Below are positions 8,573 to 17,951 of a stretch of DNA of 64,000 bases, piece after piece. Origin of the DNA: Nereida ignava (GTDB taxonomy: Bacteria > Pseudomonadota > Alphaproteobacteria > Rhodobacterales > Rhodobacteraceae); NCBI RefSeq assembly GCF_001049735.1, contig NZ_CVPC01000002.1:186001-250000 (forward strand), given 5' to 3'. The notes beneath the pieces were generated by a model. The model did not search any database. It was not told where the DNA came from and saw only the letters and a list, made by a program, of their open reading frames with translations. Position 1 is the first letter of the stretch, and every line of letters begins with the position of its first letter. The position numbers and the translations under genes were made by a program.

Positions 8573-9766
8573 TTAGCGGTACTTGACCACTTTCAGCTCG
8601 CCACCTTCGAATGTGATCTGACGGTAGTTACCAGCGCTTTCGCCGGGTCCGATCAGCTCAACTGCAGACGCACCAACGTAGTCGATCTCTTCGCCGGCTT
8701 TGATCAGTTCGAGCGCTTTGCCCAACTCACCGGGGAAGATTTCGATGCCCGGTGCGTTTGCAACGTCCATCACGTGGTCTTTGTAGTCAGACGGATCTTT
8801 GCTGTCTGCTGCTTGCATCGCCAGCATGATAAGTGCTGCCGCGTCATAGCTTTCTGCAGAGAAAGGTGATGTTGGGTTGAACTTGTCGCCGATCAGCTCT
8901 GCGTATTTCATCGCACCTGGGCTGTCTGTGCCCGGGTTTTGACCTGTTGAGCCGTCAATCTCTGAGCCGAAGTTCTCAACAAGCGCGTCAGAAATCATAC
9001 CGTCAGGGAAGTGGAATGTGTCGAATGCGCCGCTATCGAGAGCCGCACGAACGATGCCCGAACCACCTTGGTCAACGTAACCAGCGACAACCAAACGGTC
9101 ACCACCAGCGGATGCCAACGCGCCAACTTCAGCAGAGTAGTCTGCTTTGCCGTCTTCGTGTGCTGCAGAAATTGTTACTGTGCCGCCAGCTGCTTCAAAC
9201 GCAGTTTGGAACGCATCAGCAAGGCCTTTGCCGTAATCGTTGTTTGTGTAGGTCAACGCAACTTCGTTGATGCCTTCTTCGAGCAGAACATCTGTCATTA
9301 CAACGCCTTGGCGCGCGTCAGATGGTGCTGTGCGGAAGAACAGACCGTTGTCTTCTGCTGTGGAAAGGCCAGGTGATGTCGCGGATGGCGAGATCATGAC
9401 AGTGCCGTTTGCCAGAGCAACGTTTGACAGGATCGCGCCGGTGACGCCTGAACAGTCAGCGCCCATGATGCCGTCGACTTTGTCGGATGTGACCAGACGC
9501 TCGGCAGCAGCCGTTGCCGCAGCTGCATCAATACATGTGCTGTCTGCGCGTACGCCAGTTACTTTTGCCGCGTCCAACAGCATGCCTGAAGCAGTTACTT
9601 CTTCAATCGCTGCTTCTGCGCCGCCAGCCATTTGCTGTGCCAGAGATTCAAGCGGGCCAGTGAAGCCCAAAATGATTCCGAGTTTAACTTCTTTACCGTG
9701 GCCGCCTGCAAAGGCAGTTGTTGCCGTAACAGCTGTAAGTGCTGTCGCCATCAACAATTTTTTCAT
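8573..9766 (-). CDS. livK: Branched-chain amino acid-type ABC transporter substrate-binding protein
   Basis: This 397-residue periplasmic protein has a signal peptide (MKKLLMATALTAVTATTAFA). The body starts VKLGIILGFTGPLESLA, the usual beginning of Leu/Ile/Val-binding proteins, and contains SGVTGAILSNVALANGTVMISPSATSP, which resembles the ligand-binding region of the type I fold. It is the first gene of the livKGFHM cluster. The ligand is unknown: members of this family also carry amides, urea or other compounds. A GlxA-type regulator lies just upstream on the same strand and may control it. Confidence 0.9.
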   Translation of the reverse strand: MKKLLMATALTAVTATTAFAGGHGKEVKLGIILGFTGPLESLAQQMAGGAEAAIEEVTASGMLLDAAKVTGVRADSTCIDAAAATAAAERLVTSDKVDGIMGADCSGVTGAILSNVALANGTVMISPSATSPGLSTAEDNGLFFRTAPSDARQGVVMTDVLLEEGINEVALTYTNNDYGKGLADAFQTAFEAAGGTVTISAAHEDGKADYSAEVGALASAGGDRLVVAGYVDQGGSGIVRAALDSGAFDTFHFPDGMISDALVENFGSEIDGSTGQNPGTDSPGAMKYAELIGDKFNPTSPFSAESYDAAALIMLAMQAADSKDPSDYKDHVMDVANAPGIEIFPGELGKALELIKAGEEIDYVGASAVELIGPGESAGNYRQITFEGGELKVVKYR

Positions 9767-9896
9767 AACAATCTCCCATGTCGGATCTAAAATGTCCGTT
9801 CACGACATTACGCATAGATTCGCAAATAGGGAAGCAGTTTCCTAACGTAAACAGCCGATTAATGAGATGAAATGCGCAATAAAATTAGCCTGATCC

Positions 9897-10904
9897 TTAG
9901 CCTCGGCCTGCGTGCGCACCCCGTTCGCGGTAGGGTGTGGTGTCATAGTGGGACCGGTAGCATTTGGAAAAATGCGATGGCGAGGCAAAACCACACGCAA
10001 GTGCTACGTTAATGACACTCATATCCGTCTGGATCAGCAAGTTCCGCGCCTTTTGCAAACGCAGTTCCATGTAATAGCGCTTAGGGCTGCGCGACAGATA
10101 TCTACGGAAAAGCCGCTCAAGCTGTCGGGTCGACATGCCCACGTCTTTTGCAAGTACACCGGGGCTGATCGGTTCTTCGATGTTGGCTTCCATCATCTGA
10201 ATAACCAGGCTCAATTTCGGGTGCCGCACGCCAATGCGCGTGGGGATAGACAAACGCTGGCTGTCCTGGTCCGTGCGAATAGAGGAATAAATTAGCTGAT
10301 CCGCGACAGAGTTAGCTAAATCTTGCCCGTGTTCTGCGGCAATAATCTTGAGCATCAGGTCAATCGATGCGGTGCCTCCGGCAGTGGTGAAGCGGTTGCC
10401 GTCCATCACAAAGACGGACTTCGTCAGTTCCACATCCTCGAATTCCTCGGCAAAGCTGTCTTGGTTTTCCCAGTGGATCGTCGCGCGGCGTCCGTCAAGC
10501 AAACCCGCTTTCGCCATTGTAAAAGCAGCTGTGCACAGGCCACCCATTTGCACCCCACGGCGGCTTTCGCGGCGCATCCAGTTCATCAGTTTGGTGGTGG
10601 TAACTTGCTGTACCTCAAGGCCGCCGCAAATCATCACAATGTCATCGCGGCTCAACTCATCAAGGCCGCCCTGAAGCTGAAACGGAATGCCTGCAGAGCA
10701 TGTGACGACACTATCATCATTCGCGCCCATCTCGCCAACAAGACGCCATTCATAGAGCGGCTTGCTCGCCATCATGTTTGCAAGACGCAGCGATTCCACT
10801 GCCGCAGAAAAGCACAACAGCGTAAAGTTCTCGAGTAGGACAAACACAATCCGTTTAGGTTTGCCGTCCGTTTTCACCTCGATGATCTGATGTTTCTCCG
10901 CCAT
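9897..10904 (-). CDS. GlxA-family transcriptional regulator (DJ-1/PfpI plus AraC HTH)
   Basis: This 335-residue regulator has a glutamine amidotransferase-like sensor domain (about residues 18-190, with a Cys in the GGLCTAAFTMAKAG elbow) followed by an AraC-type double helix-turn-helix (about 225-325, with VGMSTRQLERLFRRYL and ACGFASPSHFSKCYR). Family members sense amino-acid-like or quaternary-amine metabolites. It reads toward livK 130 bp away on the same strand and is divergent from DAHP synthase across 160 bp. Control of the liv transporter is an inference from position. Confidence 0.88.
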   Translation of the reverse strand: MAEKHQIIEVKTDGKPKRIVFVLLENFTLLCFSAAVESLRLANMMASKPLYEWRLVGEMGANDDSVVTCSAGIPFQLQGGLDELSRDDIVMICGGLEVQQVTTTKLMNWMRRESRRGVQMGGLCTAAFTMAKAGLLDGRRATIHWENQDSFAEEFEDVELTKSVFVMDGNRFTTAGGTASIDLMLKIIAAEHGQDLANSVADQLIYSSIRTDQDSQRLSIPTRIGVRHPKLSLVIQMMEANIEEPISPGVLAKDVGMSTRQLERLFRRYLSRSPKRYYMELRLQKARNLLIQTDMSVINVALACGFASPSHFSKCYRSHYDTTPYRERGAHAGRG

Positions 10905-11064
10905 GTTCTTGCCTCTCCCGAAAACGCAACGTCAAATAGCAACAGCACCAAACTGCATCTTATTCAAGGAAAAACGCGCCTCGGGTGACAAAGCCCATTG
11001 GAACTGTGCAAAAGTCGGGGTATCAGCTTTTGTGCTAACGCTAACGTCGTGACGAGGATACCCA

Positions 11065-12435
11065 ATGACCAACTGGACCAAAGATGCATGGCGCGCAAAA
11101 CCGCGCGTACAAATGCCAGACTACACCGATGCTGCGGCATTGGCCGGCGTCGAGGAACAGTTGCGCCGATATCCACCGCTGGTTTTTGCAGGCGAAGCGC
11201 GCCGTTTGAAGGCCGAGCTTGCCGCCGCATCGCGCGGTGAGGCGTTCTTGTTACAAGGCGGCGATTGCGCCGAAAGCTTCTCTGAATTTTCTGCAGACAC
11301 CATTCGCGACACATTCAAAGTCATGCTGCAAATGGCGATGGTCTTGACCTATGGCGCCAAAGTCCCCGTGGTCAAAGTTGGCCGGATGGCAGGCCAGTTT
11401 GCCAAACCACGCTCCGCACCGACCGAGACAAAGGGCGATCAGGAATTGCCGAGCTACCGTGGTGATATCATCAACGGGTTCGACTTCACGCCAGAGGCAC
11501 GCATCCCCGATCCAAAGCGCATGCTGCAGGCTTACACCCAAGCGGCGGCATCTTTGAACTTGGTGCGCGCTTTCTCAACCGGTGGCTATGCTGACGTTCA
11601 TCAGGTCCATGCTTGGACACTGGGTTTTACGGGCAGTGGCGAGGCGCAAAAATACCGTGAGGTCGCAGACCGTATTTCAGACACGCTCGACTTTATGAAA
11701 GCTGCTGGTGTGACCCAAGAGACGGCGCATACGTTGCAATCCGTTGATTTCTACACGTCACACGAAGCGTTGCTGTTGGAATATGAAGAAGCCATGTGCC
11801 GTGAAGACAGCACAACAGGTCTGCCTGTTGCTGGCTCTGGTCACATGATCTGGATCGGTGATCGGACACGCCAGCCAGATGGTGCCCATGTTGAATTCTG
11901 CCGCGGTGTGCAAAACCCGATTGGTTTGAAGTGCGGACCAACGACAACAGCCGAAGACCTCAAAGTTCTGATGTCAAAACTGAACCCGACAAACGAAGAG
12001 GGACGCTTGACCCTTATCGCGCGGTTCGGTGCGGGCAGCGTGGGCGATCACCTGCCGCGCCTCATTCAAGCGGTCAAAGAAGAGGGTGCGAACGTGCTTT
12101 GGTCTTGTGACGCGATGCACGGTAACACGATCAAAGCGGCGTCAGGGTACAAGACCCGTCCGTTTGAAAGCGTTCTGCGTGAGGTTCAGGAATTCTTTGC
12201 AATCCACCGTGCTGAAAACACAATCCCCGGTGGTGTGCATTTTGAGATGACTGGGCAAGATGTGACCGAATGTACAGGCGGTGTCCGTGCGGTAACCGAT
12301 GAGAACTTGTCTGATCGCTACCACACAGCGTGCGATCCACGTTTGAACGCGTCGCAGTCTCTTGAGCTGGCGTTTTTGGTATCCGAAGAGCTATCGGCCC
12401 TGCGTAATGCGACCCAACAGGCCGCAGCGAGCTGA
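11065..12435 (+). CDS. Class II 3-deoxy-7-phosphoheptulonate (DAHP) synthase
   Basis: This 456-residue enzyme condenses phosphoenolpyruvate and erythrose-4-phosphate in the first step of the shikimate pathway. Class II signatures include [14 protein letters not shown] near the N-terminus, [11 protein letters not shown], the [16 protein letters not shown] metal/substrate segment, and [19 protein letters not shown] at the C-terminus. Length fits the type II family. It appears monocistronic: a divergent regulator lies upstream and a strong terminator downstream. It supplies chorismate precursors used by aroQ and the trp genes further along the window. Confidence 0.95.
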   Translation: MTNWTKDAWRAKPRVQMPDYTDAAALAGVEEQLRRYPPLVFAGEARRLKAELAAASRGEAFLLQGGDCAESFSEFSADTIRDTFKVMLQMAMVLTYGAKVPVVKVGRMAGQFAKPRSAPTETKGDQELPSYRGDIINGFDFTPEARIPDPKRMLQAYTQAAASLNLVRAFSTGGYADVHQVHAWTLGFTGSGEAQKYREVADRISDTLDFMKAAGVTQETAHTLQSVDFYTSHEALLLEYEEAMCREDSTTGLPVAGSGHMIWIGDRTRQPDGAHVEFCRGVQNPIGLKCGPTTTAEDLKVLMSKLNPTNEEGRLTLIARFGAGSVGDHLPRLIQAVKEEGANVLWSCDAMHGNTIKAASGYKTRPFESVLREVQEFFAIHRAENTIPGGVHFEMTGQDVTECTGGVRAVTDENLSDRYHTACDPRLNASQSLELAFLVSEELSALRNATQQAAAS

Positions 12436-12462
12436 TCTAAAGTAATCATAATAAAACAAACT

Positions 12463-12491
12463 AAGCCCCAAGTTAGCGCTCGGGGCTTTTT
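12463..12491 (+). terminator. Rho-independent terminator of DAHP synthase
   Basis: The stem AAGCCCC / GGGGCTT encloses a 12-nt loop and is followed by a T run. It lies 28 nt after the DAHP synthase stop. Confidence 0.85.
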
Positions 12492-12528
12492 GTATGTCTA
12501 AACAAATTCTTAATCCTAAGAAAAAGGA

Positions 12529-13246
12529 TTATCTGTCAAATGTAAGTACTTGTAAATTTGGCTTTTTACTGGACTTAGACTGAAATTCATCCGCGCTAAT
12601 TACAGGGGTATCTTCTGTTGGTTGCGGCGCTGGTCTACTGCTTAGAATTGCGTCAGCTGTACTACCCGTCGGGTCTTTCAGCAGCGGCCGGACATCTGTC
12701 TCAAGAATGTTGAACCGGCGCGGTGCGCGTCCAATTTTGCCGTTGGTGACAAAGGCACCCAAAACGCGGCTTACGTCACCGAAGTCTGATTTGAGCGGCA
12801 ACAGAATGATCTTCGCGTCCAAACTGTCACGCCCAACACCTGTTTCAGCGCGCAGCGTAAGGGTGACACAAGCAGGGCTGTCGAACATTTGGTCAATGGC
12901 CTCGGCCATCTGTTGACGCTCGTGCGGAACAATAAAGCTCGACAATGGCATGCCGCGCACTTCCATACCCATCAGATCAGATCAGATCAGACATGTGCAT
13001 GCCCGCAAGCCGTAAACGTACAAGGCCCGGGGCGATACGTTCACCAATAAATGCGTATTCCAACAGATTCTCTATGCCGCGCGGGTTCACATCCGCCCGA
13101 TCTGGCATCAAGCGTGTACCGCGAAGCGCTTCCCAATAGGCCTCTGTCTGCGCAATCGCTGGGAACCGAAGCTCTGCACGATGATCAAAGATCGAGACAA
13201 CATTGGTAGGGGGCGCAAGACGTGGCGCATTGGGTTTAGAGGTCAT
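12529..13246 (-). pseudogene. PAS_5-like domain protein, frame broken by a 5-bp repeat
   Basis: Two adjacent minus-strand frames, 13246-12977 (89 aa) and 12972-12529 (147 aa), together read as one protein of a roseobacter PAS-type family. The first ends at GMHMSDL and the second begins MGMEVRGMPLS, which in intact relatives is the continuous stretch GMHMSDLMGMEVRGMPL. The break is at four tandem copies of ATCAG (12971-12990); two copies would restore one continuous frame. As written, the first part stops at TGA within the repeat. The second part could be restarted from ATG 12972, four bases after that stop. The family is a putative sensory domain and has no assigned reaction. I infer a recent pseudogene or a phase-variable gene. 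Confidence 0.75.
12971..12990. repeat. Pentanucleotide tandem repeat (ATCAG)4
   Basis: Four exact copies of ATCAG (CTGAT on the coding strand) lie inside the PAS-type gene. Only the two-copy form gives one open frame. Short tandem arrays like this can gain or lose units by slippage. Confidence 0.95.
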
Positions 13247-13429
13247 GGCTCAAGGATCCGTGTAAAATCTGCAAGTCGACTAATCCTCACTATACCGTAA
13301 ATTAGCGTGTCGCGGTGCAAAATGTAAACGAGTGGTTAACGCATCTGGCGCGGGGCACGTATCAGGCCTTGCCTTGCTTTCAGCAGGGCGTCACAAATGG
13401 GGCTAAGGATCCACTGACGCGAGGCCAAA

Positions 13430-14323
13430 ATGACACTTTCAATGACTGGCTTTGCCACATGTTCAGGGCAATTAGACGGCTATAGTTGGACGTGGGAAAT
13501 ACGTGCCGTAAACGGCCGTGGTCTTGATCTGCGCATCCGCGTCCCCGAATGGATTGAGGGTCTTGAGGTCGCTGCGCGTAAAGCCGCACAAGGTGCTGCC
13601 GAGCGTGGCAACATCACGCTGAATTGCAAAGTAACGCGGCAAGATAATGGCGCAGGGTTCACGGTAGATGAGGCACGGCTTCATGATGTCTTGAGCGCGC
13701 TCAAACAGATTGCGCAAGCGGCTGCGGATCACGGTCTAGACACAACGCCGCCAAGCACCGTCGAGATTTTAGCCTACCGCGGGGTTGTGGACACAGAGGC
13801 AGCCAGTACTGATACGGCGCCCTTATCAGCGGCAATTTTGGGCGATTTACCAACGCTGTTGCACAGCTTTAACCAGATGCGAAGCGATGAAGGCGCGGCT
13901 TTGCACGGCATCCTGACAGACCAGTTAAACCAGATTGAAGTGCTCACGTATCAGGCCGCAAACATCATCGAAACACGTGCAGACGACATGAAGGCGCGCT
14001 TTGCTGAAAGTCTGACACGGGTTTCTGCAAACCTTTCAGATGACATCGACGCGGGGCGTGTGGCACAGGAAATTGCGCTTTTGGCAGTGAAGGCTGATGT
14101 GGCTGAAGAGCTGGATAGGTTGCGCGCGCATATCGCTGCGGGGCGGGAATTATTGGCCCAAACAGGCGCCAAGGGCCGTAAACTTGATTTTCTTAGCCAA
14201 GAATTCAACCGCGAAGCGAACACTCTGTGCGCCAAGGCGAACCACACGGAACTGACGACAATCGGACTTGCCCTTAAGGCCGTGATCGACCAAATGCGTG
14301 AACAAATCCAAAACGTGGAGTAA
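13430..14323 (+). CDS. yicC: YicC family endoribonuclease-like protein
   Basis: This 297-residue protein starts MTLSMTGFA, the conserved YicC N-terminus, continues with EIRAVNGRGLDLRIRVP, and ends with the conserved KGRKLDFLSQEFNREANTLCAKA and KAVIDQMREQIQNVE. Family members have been linked to RNA cleavage and stationary-phase survival. It stands directly before gmk, as is common in alphaproteobacteria, with only a few bases between them. Confidence 0.9.
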   Translation: MTLSMTGFATCSGQLDGYSWTWEIRAVNGRGLDLRIRVPEWIEGLEVAARKAAQGAAERGNITLNCKVTRQDNGAGFTVDEARLHDVLSALKQIAQAAADHGLDTTPPSTVEILAYRGVVDTEAASTDTAPLSAAILGDLPTLLHSFNQMRSDEGAALHGILTDQLNQIEVLTYQAANIIETRADDMKARFAESLTRVSANLSDDIDAGRVAQEIALLAVKADVAEELDRLRAHIAAGRELLAQTGAKGRKLDFLSQEFNREANTLCAKANHTELTTIGLALKAVIDQMREQIQNVE

Positions 14324-14326
14324 GTG

Positions 14327-14986
14327 ATGTCTGCCCCCAAAAGTACCGCCGCCCGTCGTGGGCTGTTGATCATTTTGTCCTCGCCTTCCGGTGCGGGTAA
14401 ATCGACGCTGGCCAAGCGGCTTATGAAATGGGACCCGAGCCTGGCGTTTAGTGTATCAGCCACCACGCGTGCTGCGCGCGAAGGTGAGACCCACGGCGTT
14501 GAATACTATTTTGAAAGCCGGACAGGTTTCGAAGATATGGTCGCGCGGGGCGATATGCTGGAACACGCCGAGGTGTTTGACAATTTATACGGCTCCCCAC
14601 GGGGCCCCGTTGAAGCGGCGATCAACGACGGGCGCGATGTGCTGTTCGATATCGACTGGCAAGGTGGGCAGCAAATACGCAACTCTGTTTTGGGAATGCA
14701 CACGTTGTCGATCTTTATCCTGCCGCCCTCAATTGCAGAGTTGGAGCGACGGTTGCGCGGACGTGGACAGGATAGCGACGAGGTTATTTCAGGACGAATG
14801 AAAAAGTCCCGCGATGAGATTAGTCACTGGCCCGAATATGACTATGTTTTGGTCAACGATGATCTTGATCAAACGGAAGAACGGCTGAAATCAATCGTCA
14901 GCGCAGAACGTCTGCGCCTTAGCCAACAACCGCAAATGTCCGATATTGTACGTGATTTGAACGCAGAATTTGAGGCCCGCCAATGA
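14327..14986 (+). CDS. gmk: Guanylate kinase
   Basis: This 219-residue enzyme converts GMP and ATP to GDP and ADP. It has the P-loop [16 protein letters not shown] and the GMP-binding stretch [21 protein letters not shown], followed by [11 protein letters not shown]. The ATG at 14327 was chosen over the adjacent GTG at 14324 because GGAG lies 6 nt upstream. The stop overlaps the start of the next gene (ATGA). Confidence 0.95.
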   Translation: MSAPKSTAARRGLLIILSSPSGAGKSTLAKRLMKWDPSLAFSVSATTRAAREGETHGVEYYFESRTGFEDMVARGDMLEHAEVFDNLYGSPRGPVEAAINDGRDVLFDIDWQGGQQIRNSVLGMHTLSIFILPPSIAELERRLRGRGQDSDEVISGRMKKSRDEISHWPEYDYVLVNDDLDQTEERLKSIVSAERLRLSQQPQMSDIVRDLNAEFEARQ

Positions 14987-15501
14987 TTTATAAGCTTGAT
15001 GGAATCACCCCCGAAATTGACCCAACCGCTTGGGTTGCAGCGGATGCCAACATCATTGGCGCGGTTACTCTTTGCGCAAAAAGCAGCGTTTGGTTTGGCG
15101 CCACGCTGCGTGGTGATAACGAACGGATCACCGTGGGCGAGGGGGCGAACGTGCAAGAGGGCAGCGTTTTGCACACGGACATGGGTTTCCCACTTTTTAT
15201 CGGGGCTAACTGCACGATCGGGCACAAAGCTATTTTGCACGGCTGCACGATTGGTGATTGCACGCTGATCGGGATGGGCGCCACGGTGCTTAACGGGGCT
15301 GTTATCGGCAAGAACTGCCTGATTGGGGCGAACGCTTTGGTCACAGAAGGCGCAGTTATCCCAGATGGCTCGCTTGTGGTTGGCGCGCCCGCAAAAGTGC
15401 GCCGCGCGCTCGACAAAGAGGCGATTGACAGTTTGTTGAAATCAGCGCTCGGCTACCAGAAAAATGCAGAACGCTTCAGAAAAGGACTAAGCGCACTATG
15501 A
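14983..15501 (+). CDS. Gamma-carbonic anhydrase family protein
   Basis: This 172-residue left-handed beta-helix protein is built from hexapeptide repeats (for example [12 protein letters not shown] and [13 protein letters not shown]). The His residues in LHTD and GHKAILHGC match the zinc ligands of the gamma class. Family members are carbonic anhydrases or related trimeric metal proteins; activity cannot be decided here. It overlaps gmk upstream and the PLP enzyme downstream by 4 bp each. Confidence 0.88.
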   Translation: MIYKLDGITPEIDPTAWVAADANIIGAVTLCAKSSVWFGATLRGDNERITVGEGANVQEGSVLHTDMGFPLFIGANCTIGHKAILHGCTIGDCTLIGMGATVLNGAVIGKNCLIGANALVTEGAVIPDGSLVVGAPAKVRRALDKEAIDSLLKSALGYQKNAERFRKGLSAL

Positions 15502-16694
15502 GTGACAAACGCCTCAACACACCCTCAATGGTGCGCCGCATGGCGTTTCCACAAAGCTCAAGCCGTGCGGTCGTCACGCCGCTTCAGCCGTCTGTTGTCT
15601 ATGCAAGCGACACGCCTGATGCATTGGATGCGCAATATCTGGGTGGTGCGCAGGGCTATACCTACGCCCGTGAAGGGCACCCCAATGCAGACGTTTTGGC
15701 GCGCAAGATCGACCAGCTTGAAGGTGTGACACCGCAGATGGGCGCAGGCTTCATCACCAGCAGCGGCATGGCGGCGATTTCTGCTGCAATTCTTGGGGTG
15801 TGCAAAGCGGGTGATCACGTTCTGGGTGGGGATCAACTTTATGGGCGGTCGCTCAGGATGCTTAGCCAAGATTTGCCTGACCTTGGCATTGAAACATCGC
15901 TGGCGGATCCCACAGATGCGGCCGCGTTTGCTGCCGCGATCCAGCCCAACACGCGGCTTGTTCTGCTCGAAGTTATGAGCAACCCAACGCTTCGGCTTTC
16001 AGATATTTCTGCGATTACAAAGGCTTGCCACGCACGCGGTGTTCTTGTGATGATCGACAATACGTTCACCACTCCGCGGGGATACCGTGCATTTGATAAC
16101 GGCGCTGATATCGTGATCCACTCTGTCACCAAACTGTTGGCCGGGCACTCGGATGTGACACTGGGCTACACGGCGACCCGTGATCCGGCACTGCGCGATG
16201 CAATGGTGGTCAAGGCGGTCACATGGGGATTTACGCCATCACCATTTGATTGCTGGCTGGCGGAACGCGGGCTTTATTCATTTGAGTTGCGCTATGACCG
16301 CGCCCAAGAAAATGCCGCAAAGCTAGCGGACGCATTGGCCACACATAGCGCAGTTGAAAAAGTGCTCTATCCTGCGCGCACAGATCATCCGGACCATAAC
16401 CGTGTGAGCGACATGTTAGGAGATCAGACAGGCAATATGGTCAGTTTCGTGCTGCGCGGCGGGCGCGAGCAAACAAATGCGTTTGTCGGCGCGCTTGAGC
16501 ATATCGCGTTTGCCCCAACTCTGGGCGATATCGGGACAACCTTGTCGCATCCCGCCACGTCATCGCACCGCGCGCTAAGTGCTGAGGCGCGTTTGGCGTT
16601 GGGCATGCCCGAAGGGTTCTTCCGCGTCTCGGTCGGGGTTGAGGATGTGGACATGCTTATCTCTGAATTCACCGCGGCACTGGACGGGGTCTGA
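15498..16694 (+). CDS. Trans-sulfuration family PLP-dependent enzyme
   Basis: This 398-residue enzyme is of the Cys/Met metabolism PLP class (cystathionine gamma-synthase, beta-lyase, methionine gamma-lyase, O-succinylhomoserine sulfhydrylase). Visible motifs are AREGHPNADVLARKIDQLEG, the cofactor-binding MIDNTFTTPRGY, and HSVTKLLAGHSDVTLGY with the PLP lysine. C-terminal THPATS-like SHPATSSHRAL is also typical. The exact reaction cannot be separated within the class. It overlaps the gamma-carbonic anhydrase gene by 4 bp and phoR starts 23 bp downstream. Confidence 0.88.
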   Translation: MSDKRLNTPSMVRRMAFPQSSSRAVVTPLQPSVVYASDTPDALDAQYLGGAQGYTYAREGHPNADVLARKIDQLEGVTPQMGAGFITSSGMAAISAAILGVCKAGDHVLGGDQLYGRSLRMLSQDLPDLGIETSLADPTDAAAFAAAIQPNTRLVLLEVMSNPTLRLSDISAITKACHARGVLVMIDNTFTTPRGYRAFDNGADIVIHSVTKLLAGHSDVTLGYTATRDPALRDAMVVKAVTWGFTPSPFDCWLAERGLYSFELRYDRAQENAAKLADALATHSAVEKVLYPARTDHPDHNRVSDMLGDQTGNMVSFVLRGGREQTNAFVGALEHIAFAPTLGDIGTTLSHPATSSHRALSAEARLALGMPEGFFRVSVGVEDVDMLISEFTAALDGV

Positions 16695-16717
16695 CGAAAG
16701 ACAAAGGGGGCAAGGCC

Positions 16718-17773
16718 ATGACAGCACTGAGCACGATGCGCACGCTGACCGATGCGTTCCCCACGCCTTTCGCTGTAATTGATGCGCGCCGCACAATTGT
16801 GGCGGCCAATCAAGCAATGCGCGACGTGTTGGGCGAGGACATCGTTGATCGCCATTATACCCGTGCCTGCCGCCGTCCCAGTATTCTGGATGCGGTTGAG
16901 CGTGCGTTCGGTGTCGGCGCCACGGAAGAGGCGGAGTTTTCTGAAAACATCAAAGGCCGAACATCACACTTCAAAGTGATCTGCAGCCCGCTTGAGGTCG
17001 AAGGACGCGCCCATGTCTCGCTTAGCTTTGAGGATGTCACGTCTTCGCGCGAAATCAGAGCCATGCGGAGTGATTTCGTTGCAAACGTCAGTCATGAATT
17101 AAAAACGCCCATCACATCGATCCTTGGCTTTGTGGAAACCATTCAAGGGCCCGCGGCCAATGATGAAGCCGCCCGTAACCGCTTTTTATCTTTGATGGCC
17201 CGAGAGGCCGAGCGGATGAACCGTCTTGTCCATGATCTGTTGTCGCTGAACCGCGTTGAGGTCGATGAAAAGGTCCGCCCCATGGACCGCGTTGCGCTGA
17301 ACGCACTGGTGTCGCACACCGCGGAAGTACTACAGCCGTTGGCGGAAGCCCGAGGTATTTCGCTTAAGATCGAGCTACCCGACGCCCCATGTCACGTGAC
17401 GGGGCATGAGCGGCAGCTGGTTCAGGTGTTACGTAATCTGGCCGAAAACGCCATTGCCTACTCACCAAGTGGCAATGAAGTGCGCGTGCGTTTGACCGCG
17501 CCTGCTTATGAGGTGGCGCTGCATGGAAACGGGGTGCGTTTGATTATTGAGGATGACGGGCAGGGGATTGATCCGGTGCACATCCCGCGCCTGACAGAGC
17601 GGTTTTACCGCGTGGATAGCCACCGCTCTCGTGAGGTGGGGGGGACCGGTCTTGGCCTTGCCATCGTAAAACACATCATCACGCGGCATCGCGGACGTCT
17701 AGAGATCAAAAGCAAACTGGGAATCGGTAGTCGTTTCACGGCGATCTTGCCTGCTGATACGTCAGCACCTTAA
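16718..17773 (+). CDS. phoR: Phosphate regulon sensor histidine kinase PhoR
   Basis: This 351-residue kinase has an N-terminal PAS-like domain (about residues 10-115), a DHp domain with H-box NVSHELKTPITSILGF, then N, G1 and G2 boxes (LRNLAENAIAYSP, IEDDGQGIDP, GGTGLGLAIVKHI). I see no membrane segment, so unlike E. coli PhoR it looks soluble or peripherally bound. It is followed by pstSCAB-phoU-phoB, which supports its partner being PhoB. A 178-bp gap with a Pho box separates it from pstS, so it may be transcribed mainly with the upstream genes. Confidence 0.9.
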   Translation: MTALSTMRTLTDAFPTPFAVIDARRTIVAANQAMRDVLGEDIVDRHYTRACRRPSILDAVERAFGVGATEEAEFSENIKGRTSHFKVICSPLEVEGRAHVSLSFEDVTSSREIRAMRSDFVANVSHELKTPITSILGFVETIQGPAANDEAARNRFLSLMAREAERMNRLVHDLLSLNRVEVDEKVRPMDRVALNALVSHTAEVLQPLAEARGISLKIELPDAPCHVTGHERQLVQVLRNLAENAIAYSPSGNEVRVRLTAPAYEVALHGNGVRLIIEDDGQGIDPVHIPRLTERFYRVDSHRSREVGGTGLGLAIVKHIITRHRGRLEIKSKLGIGSRFTAILPADTSAP

Positions 17774-17825
17774 TTTTTCACAAATTTCGGGCAATTTAGC
17801 CGCGAAAATCCGTCATTTTCAGGTT

Positions 17826-17854
17826 TTGTCACATAGCTGTTACGTTCCTGTCAC
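17826..17854 (+). promoter_or_regulatory. Pho box (three PhoB half-sites)
   Basis: Three 7-mers at 11-bp spacing, TTGTCAC, CTGTTAC and CTGTCAC, lie about 100 bp before pstS. They match the PhoB direct-repeat consensus CTGTCAY and suggest induction of pst genes at low phosphate. Confidence 0.85.
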
Positions 17855-17951
17855 AAAAGCTTAGCGAGACCAGCTTAGGCAGACGCCATAAGTTGCTTGC
17901 AGGAGGGATACGCCGACCTGTGAGGCTGACATAACCAAAAGGAGCTGCCTT

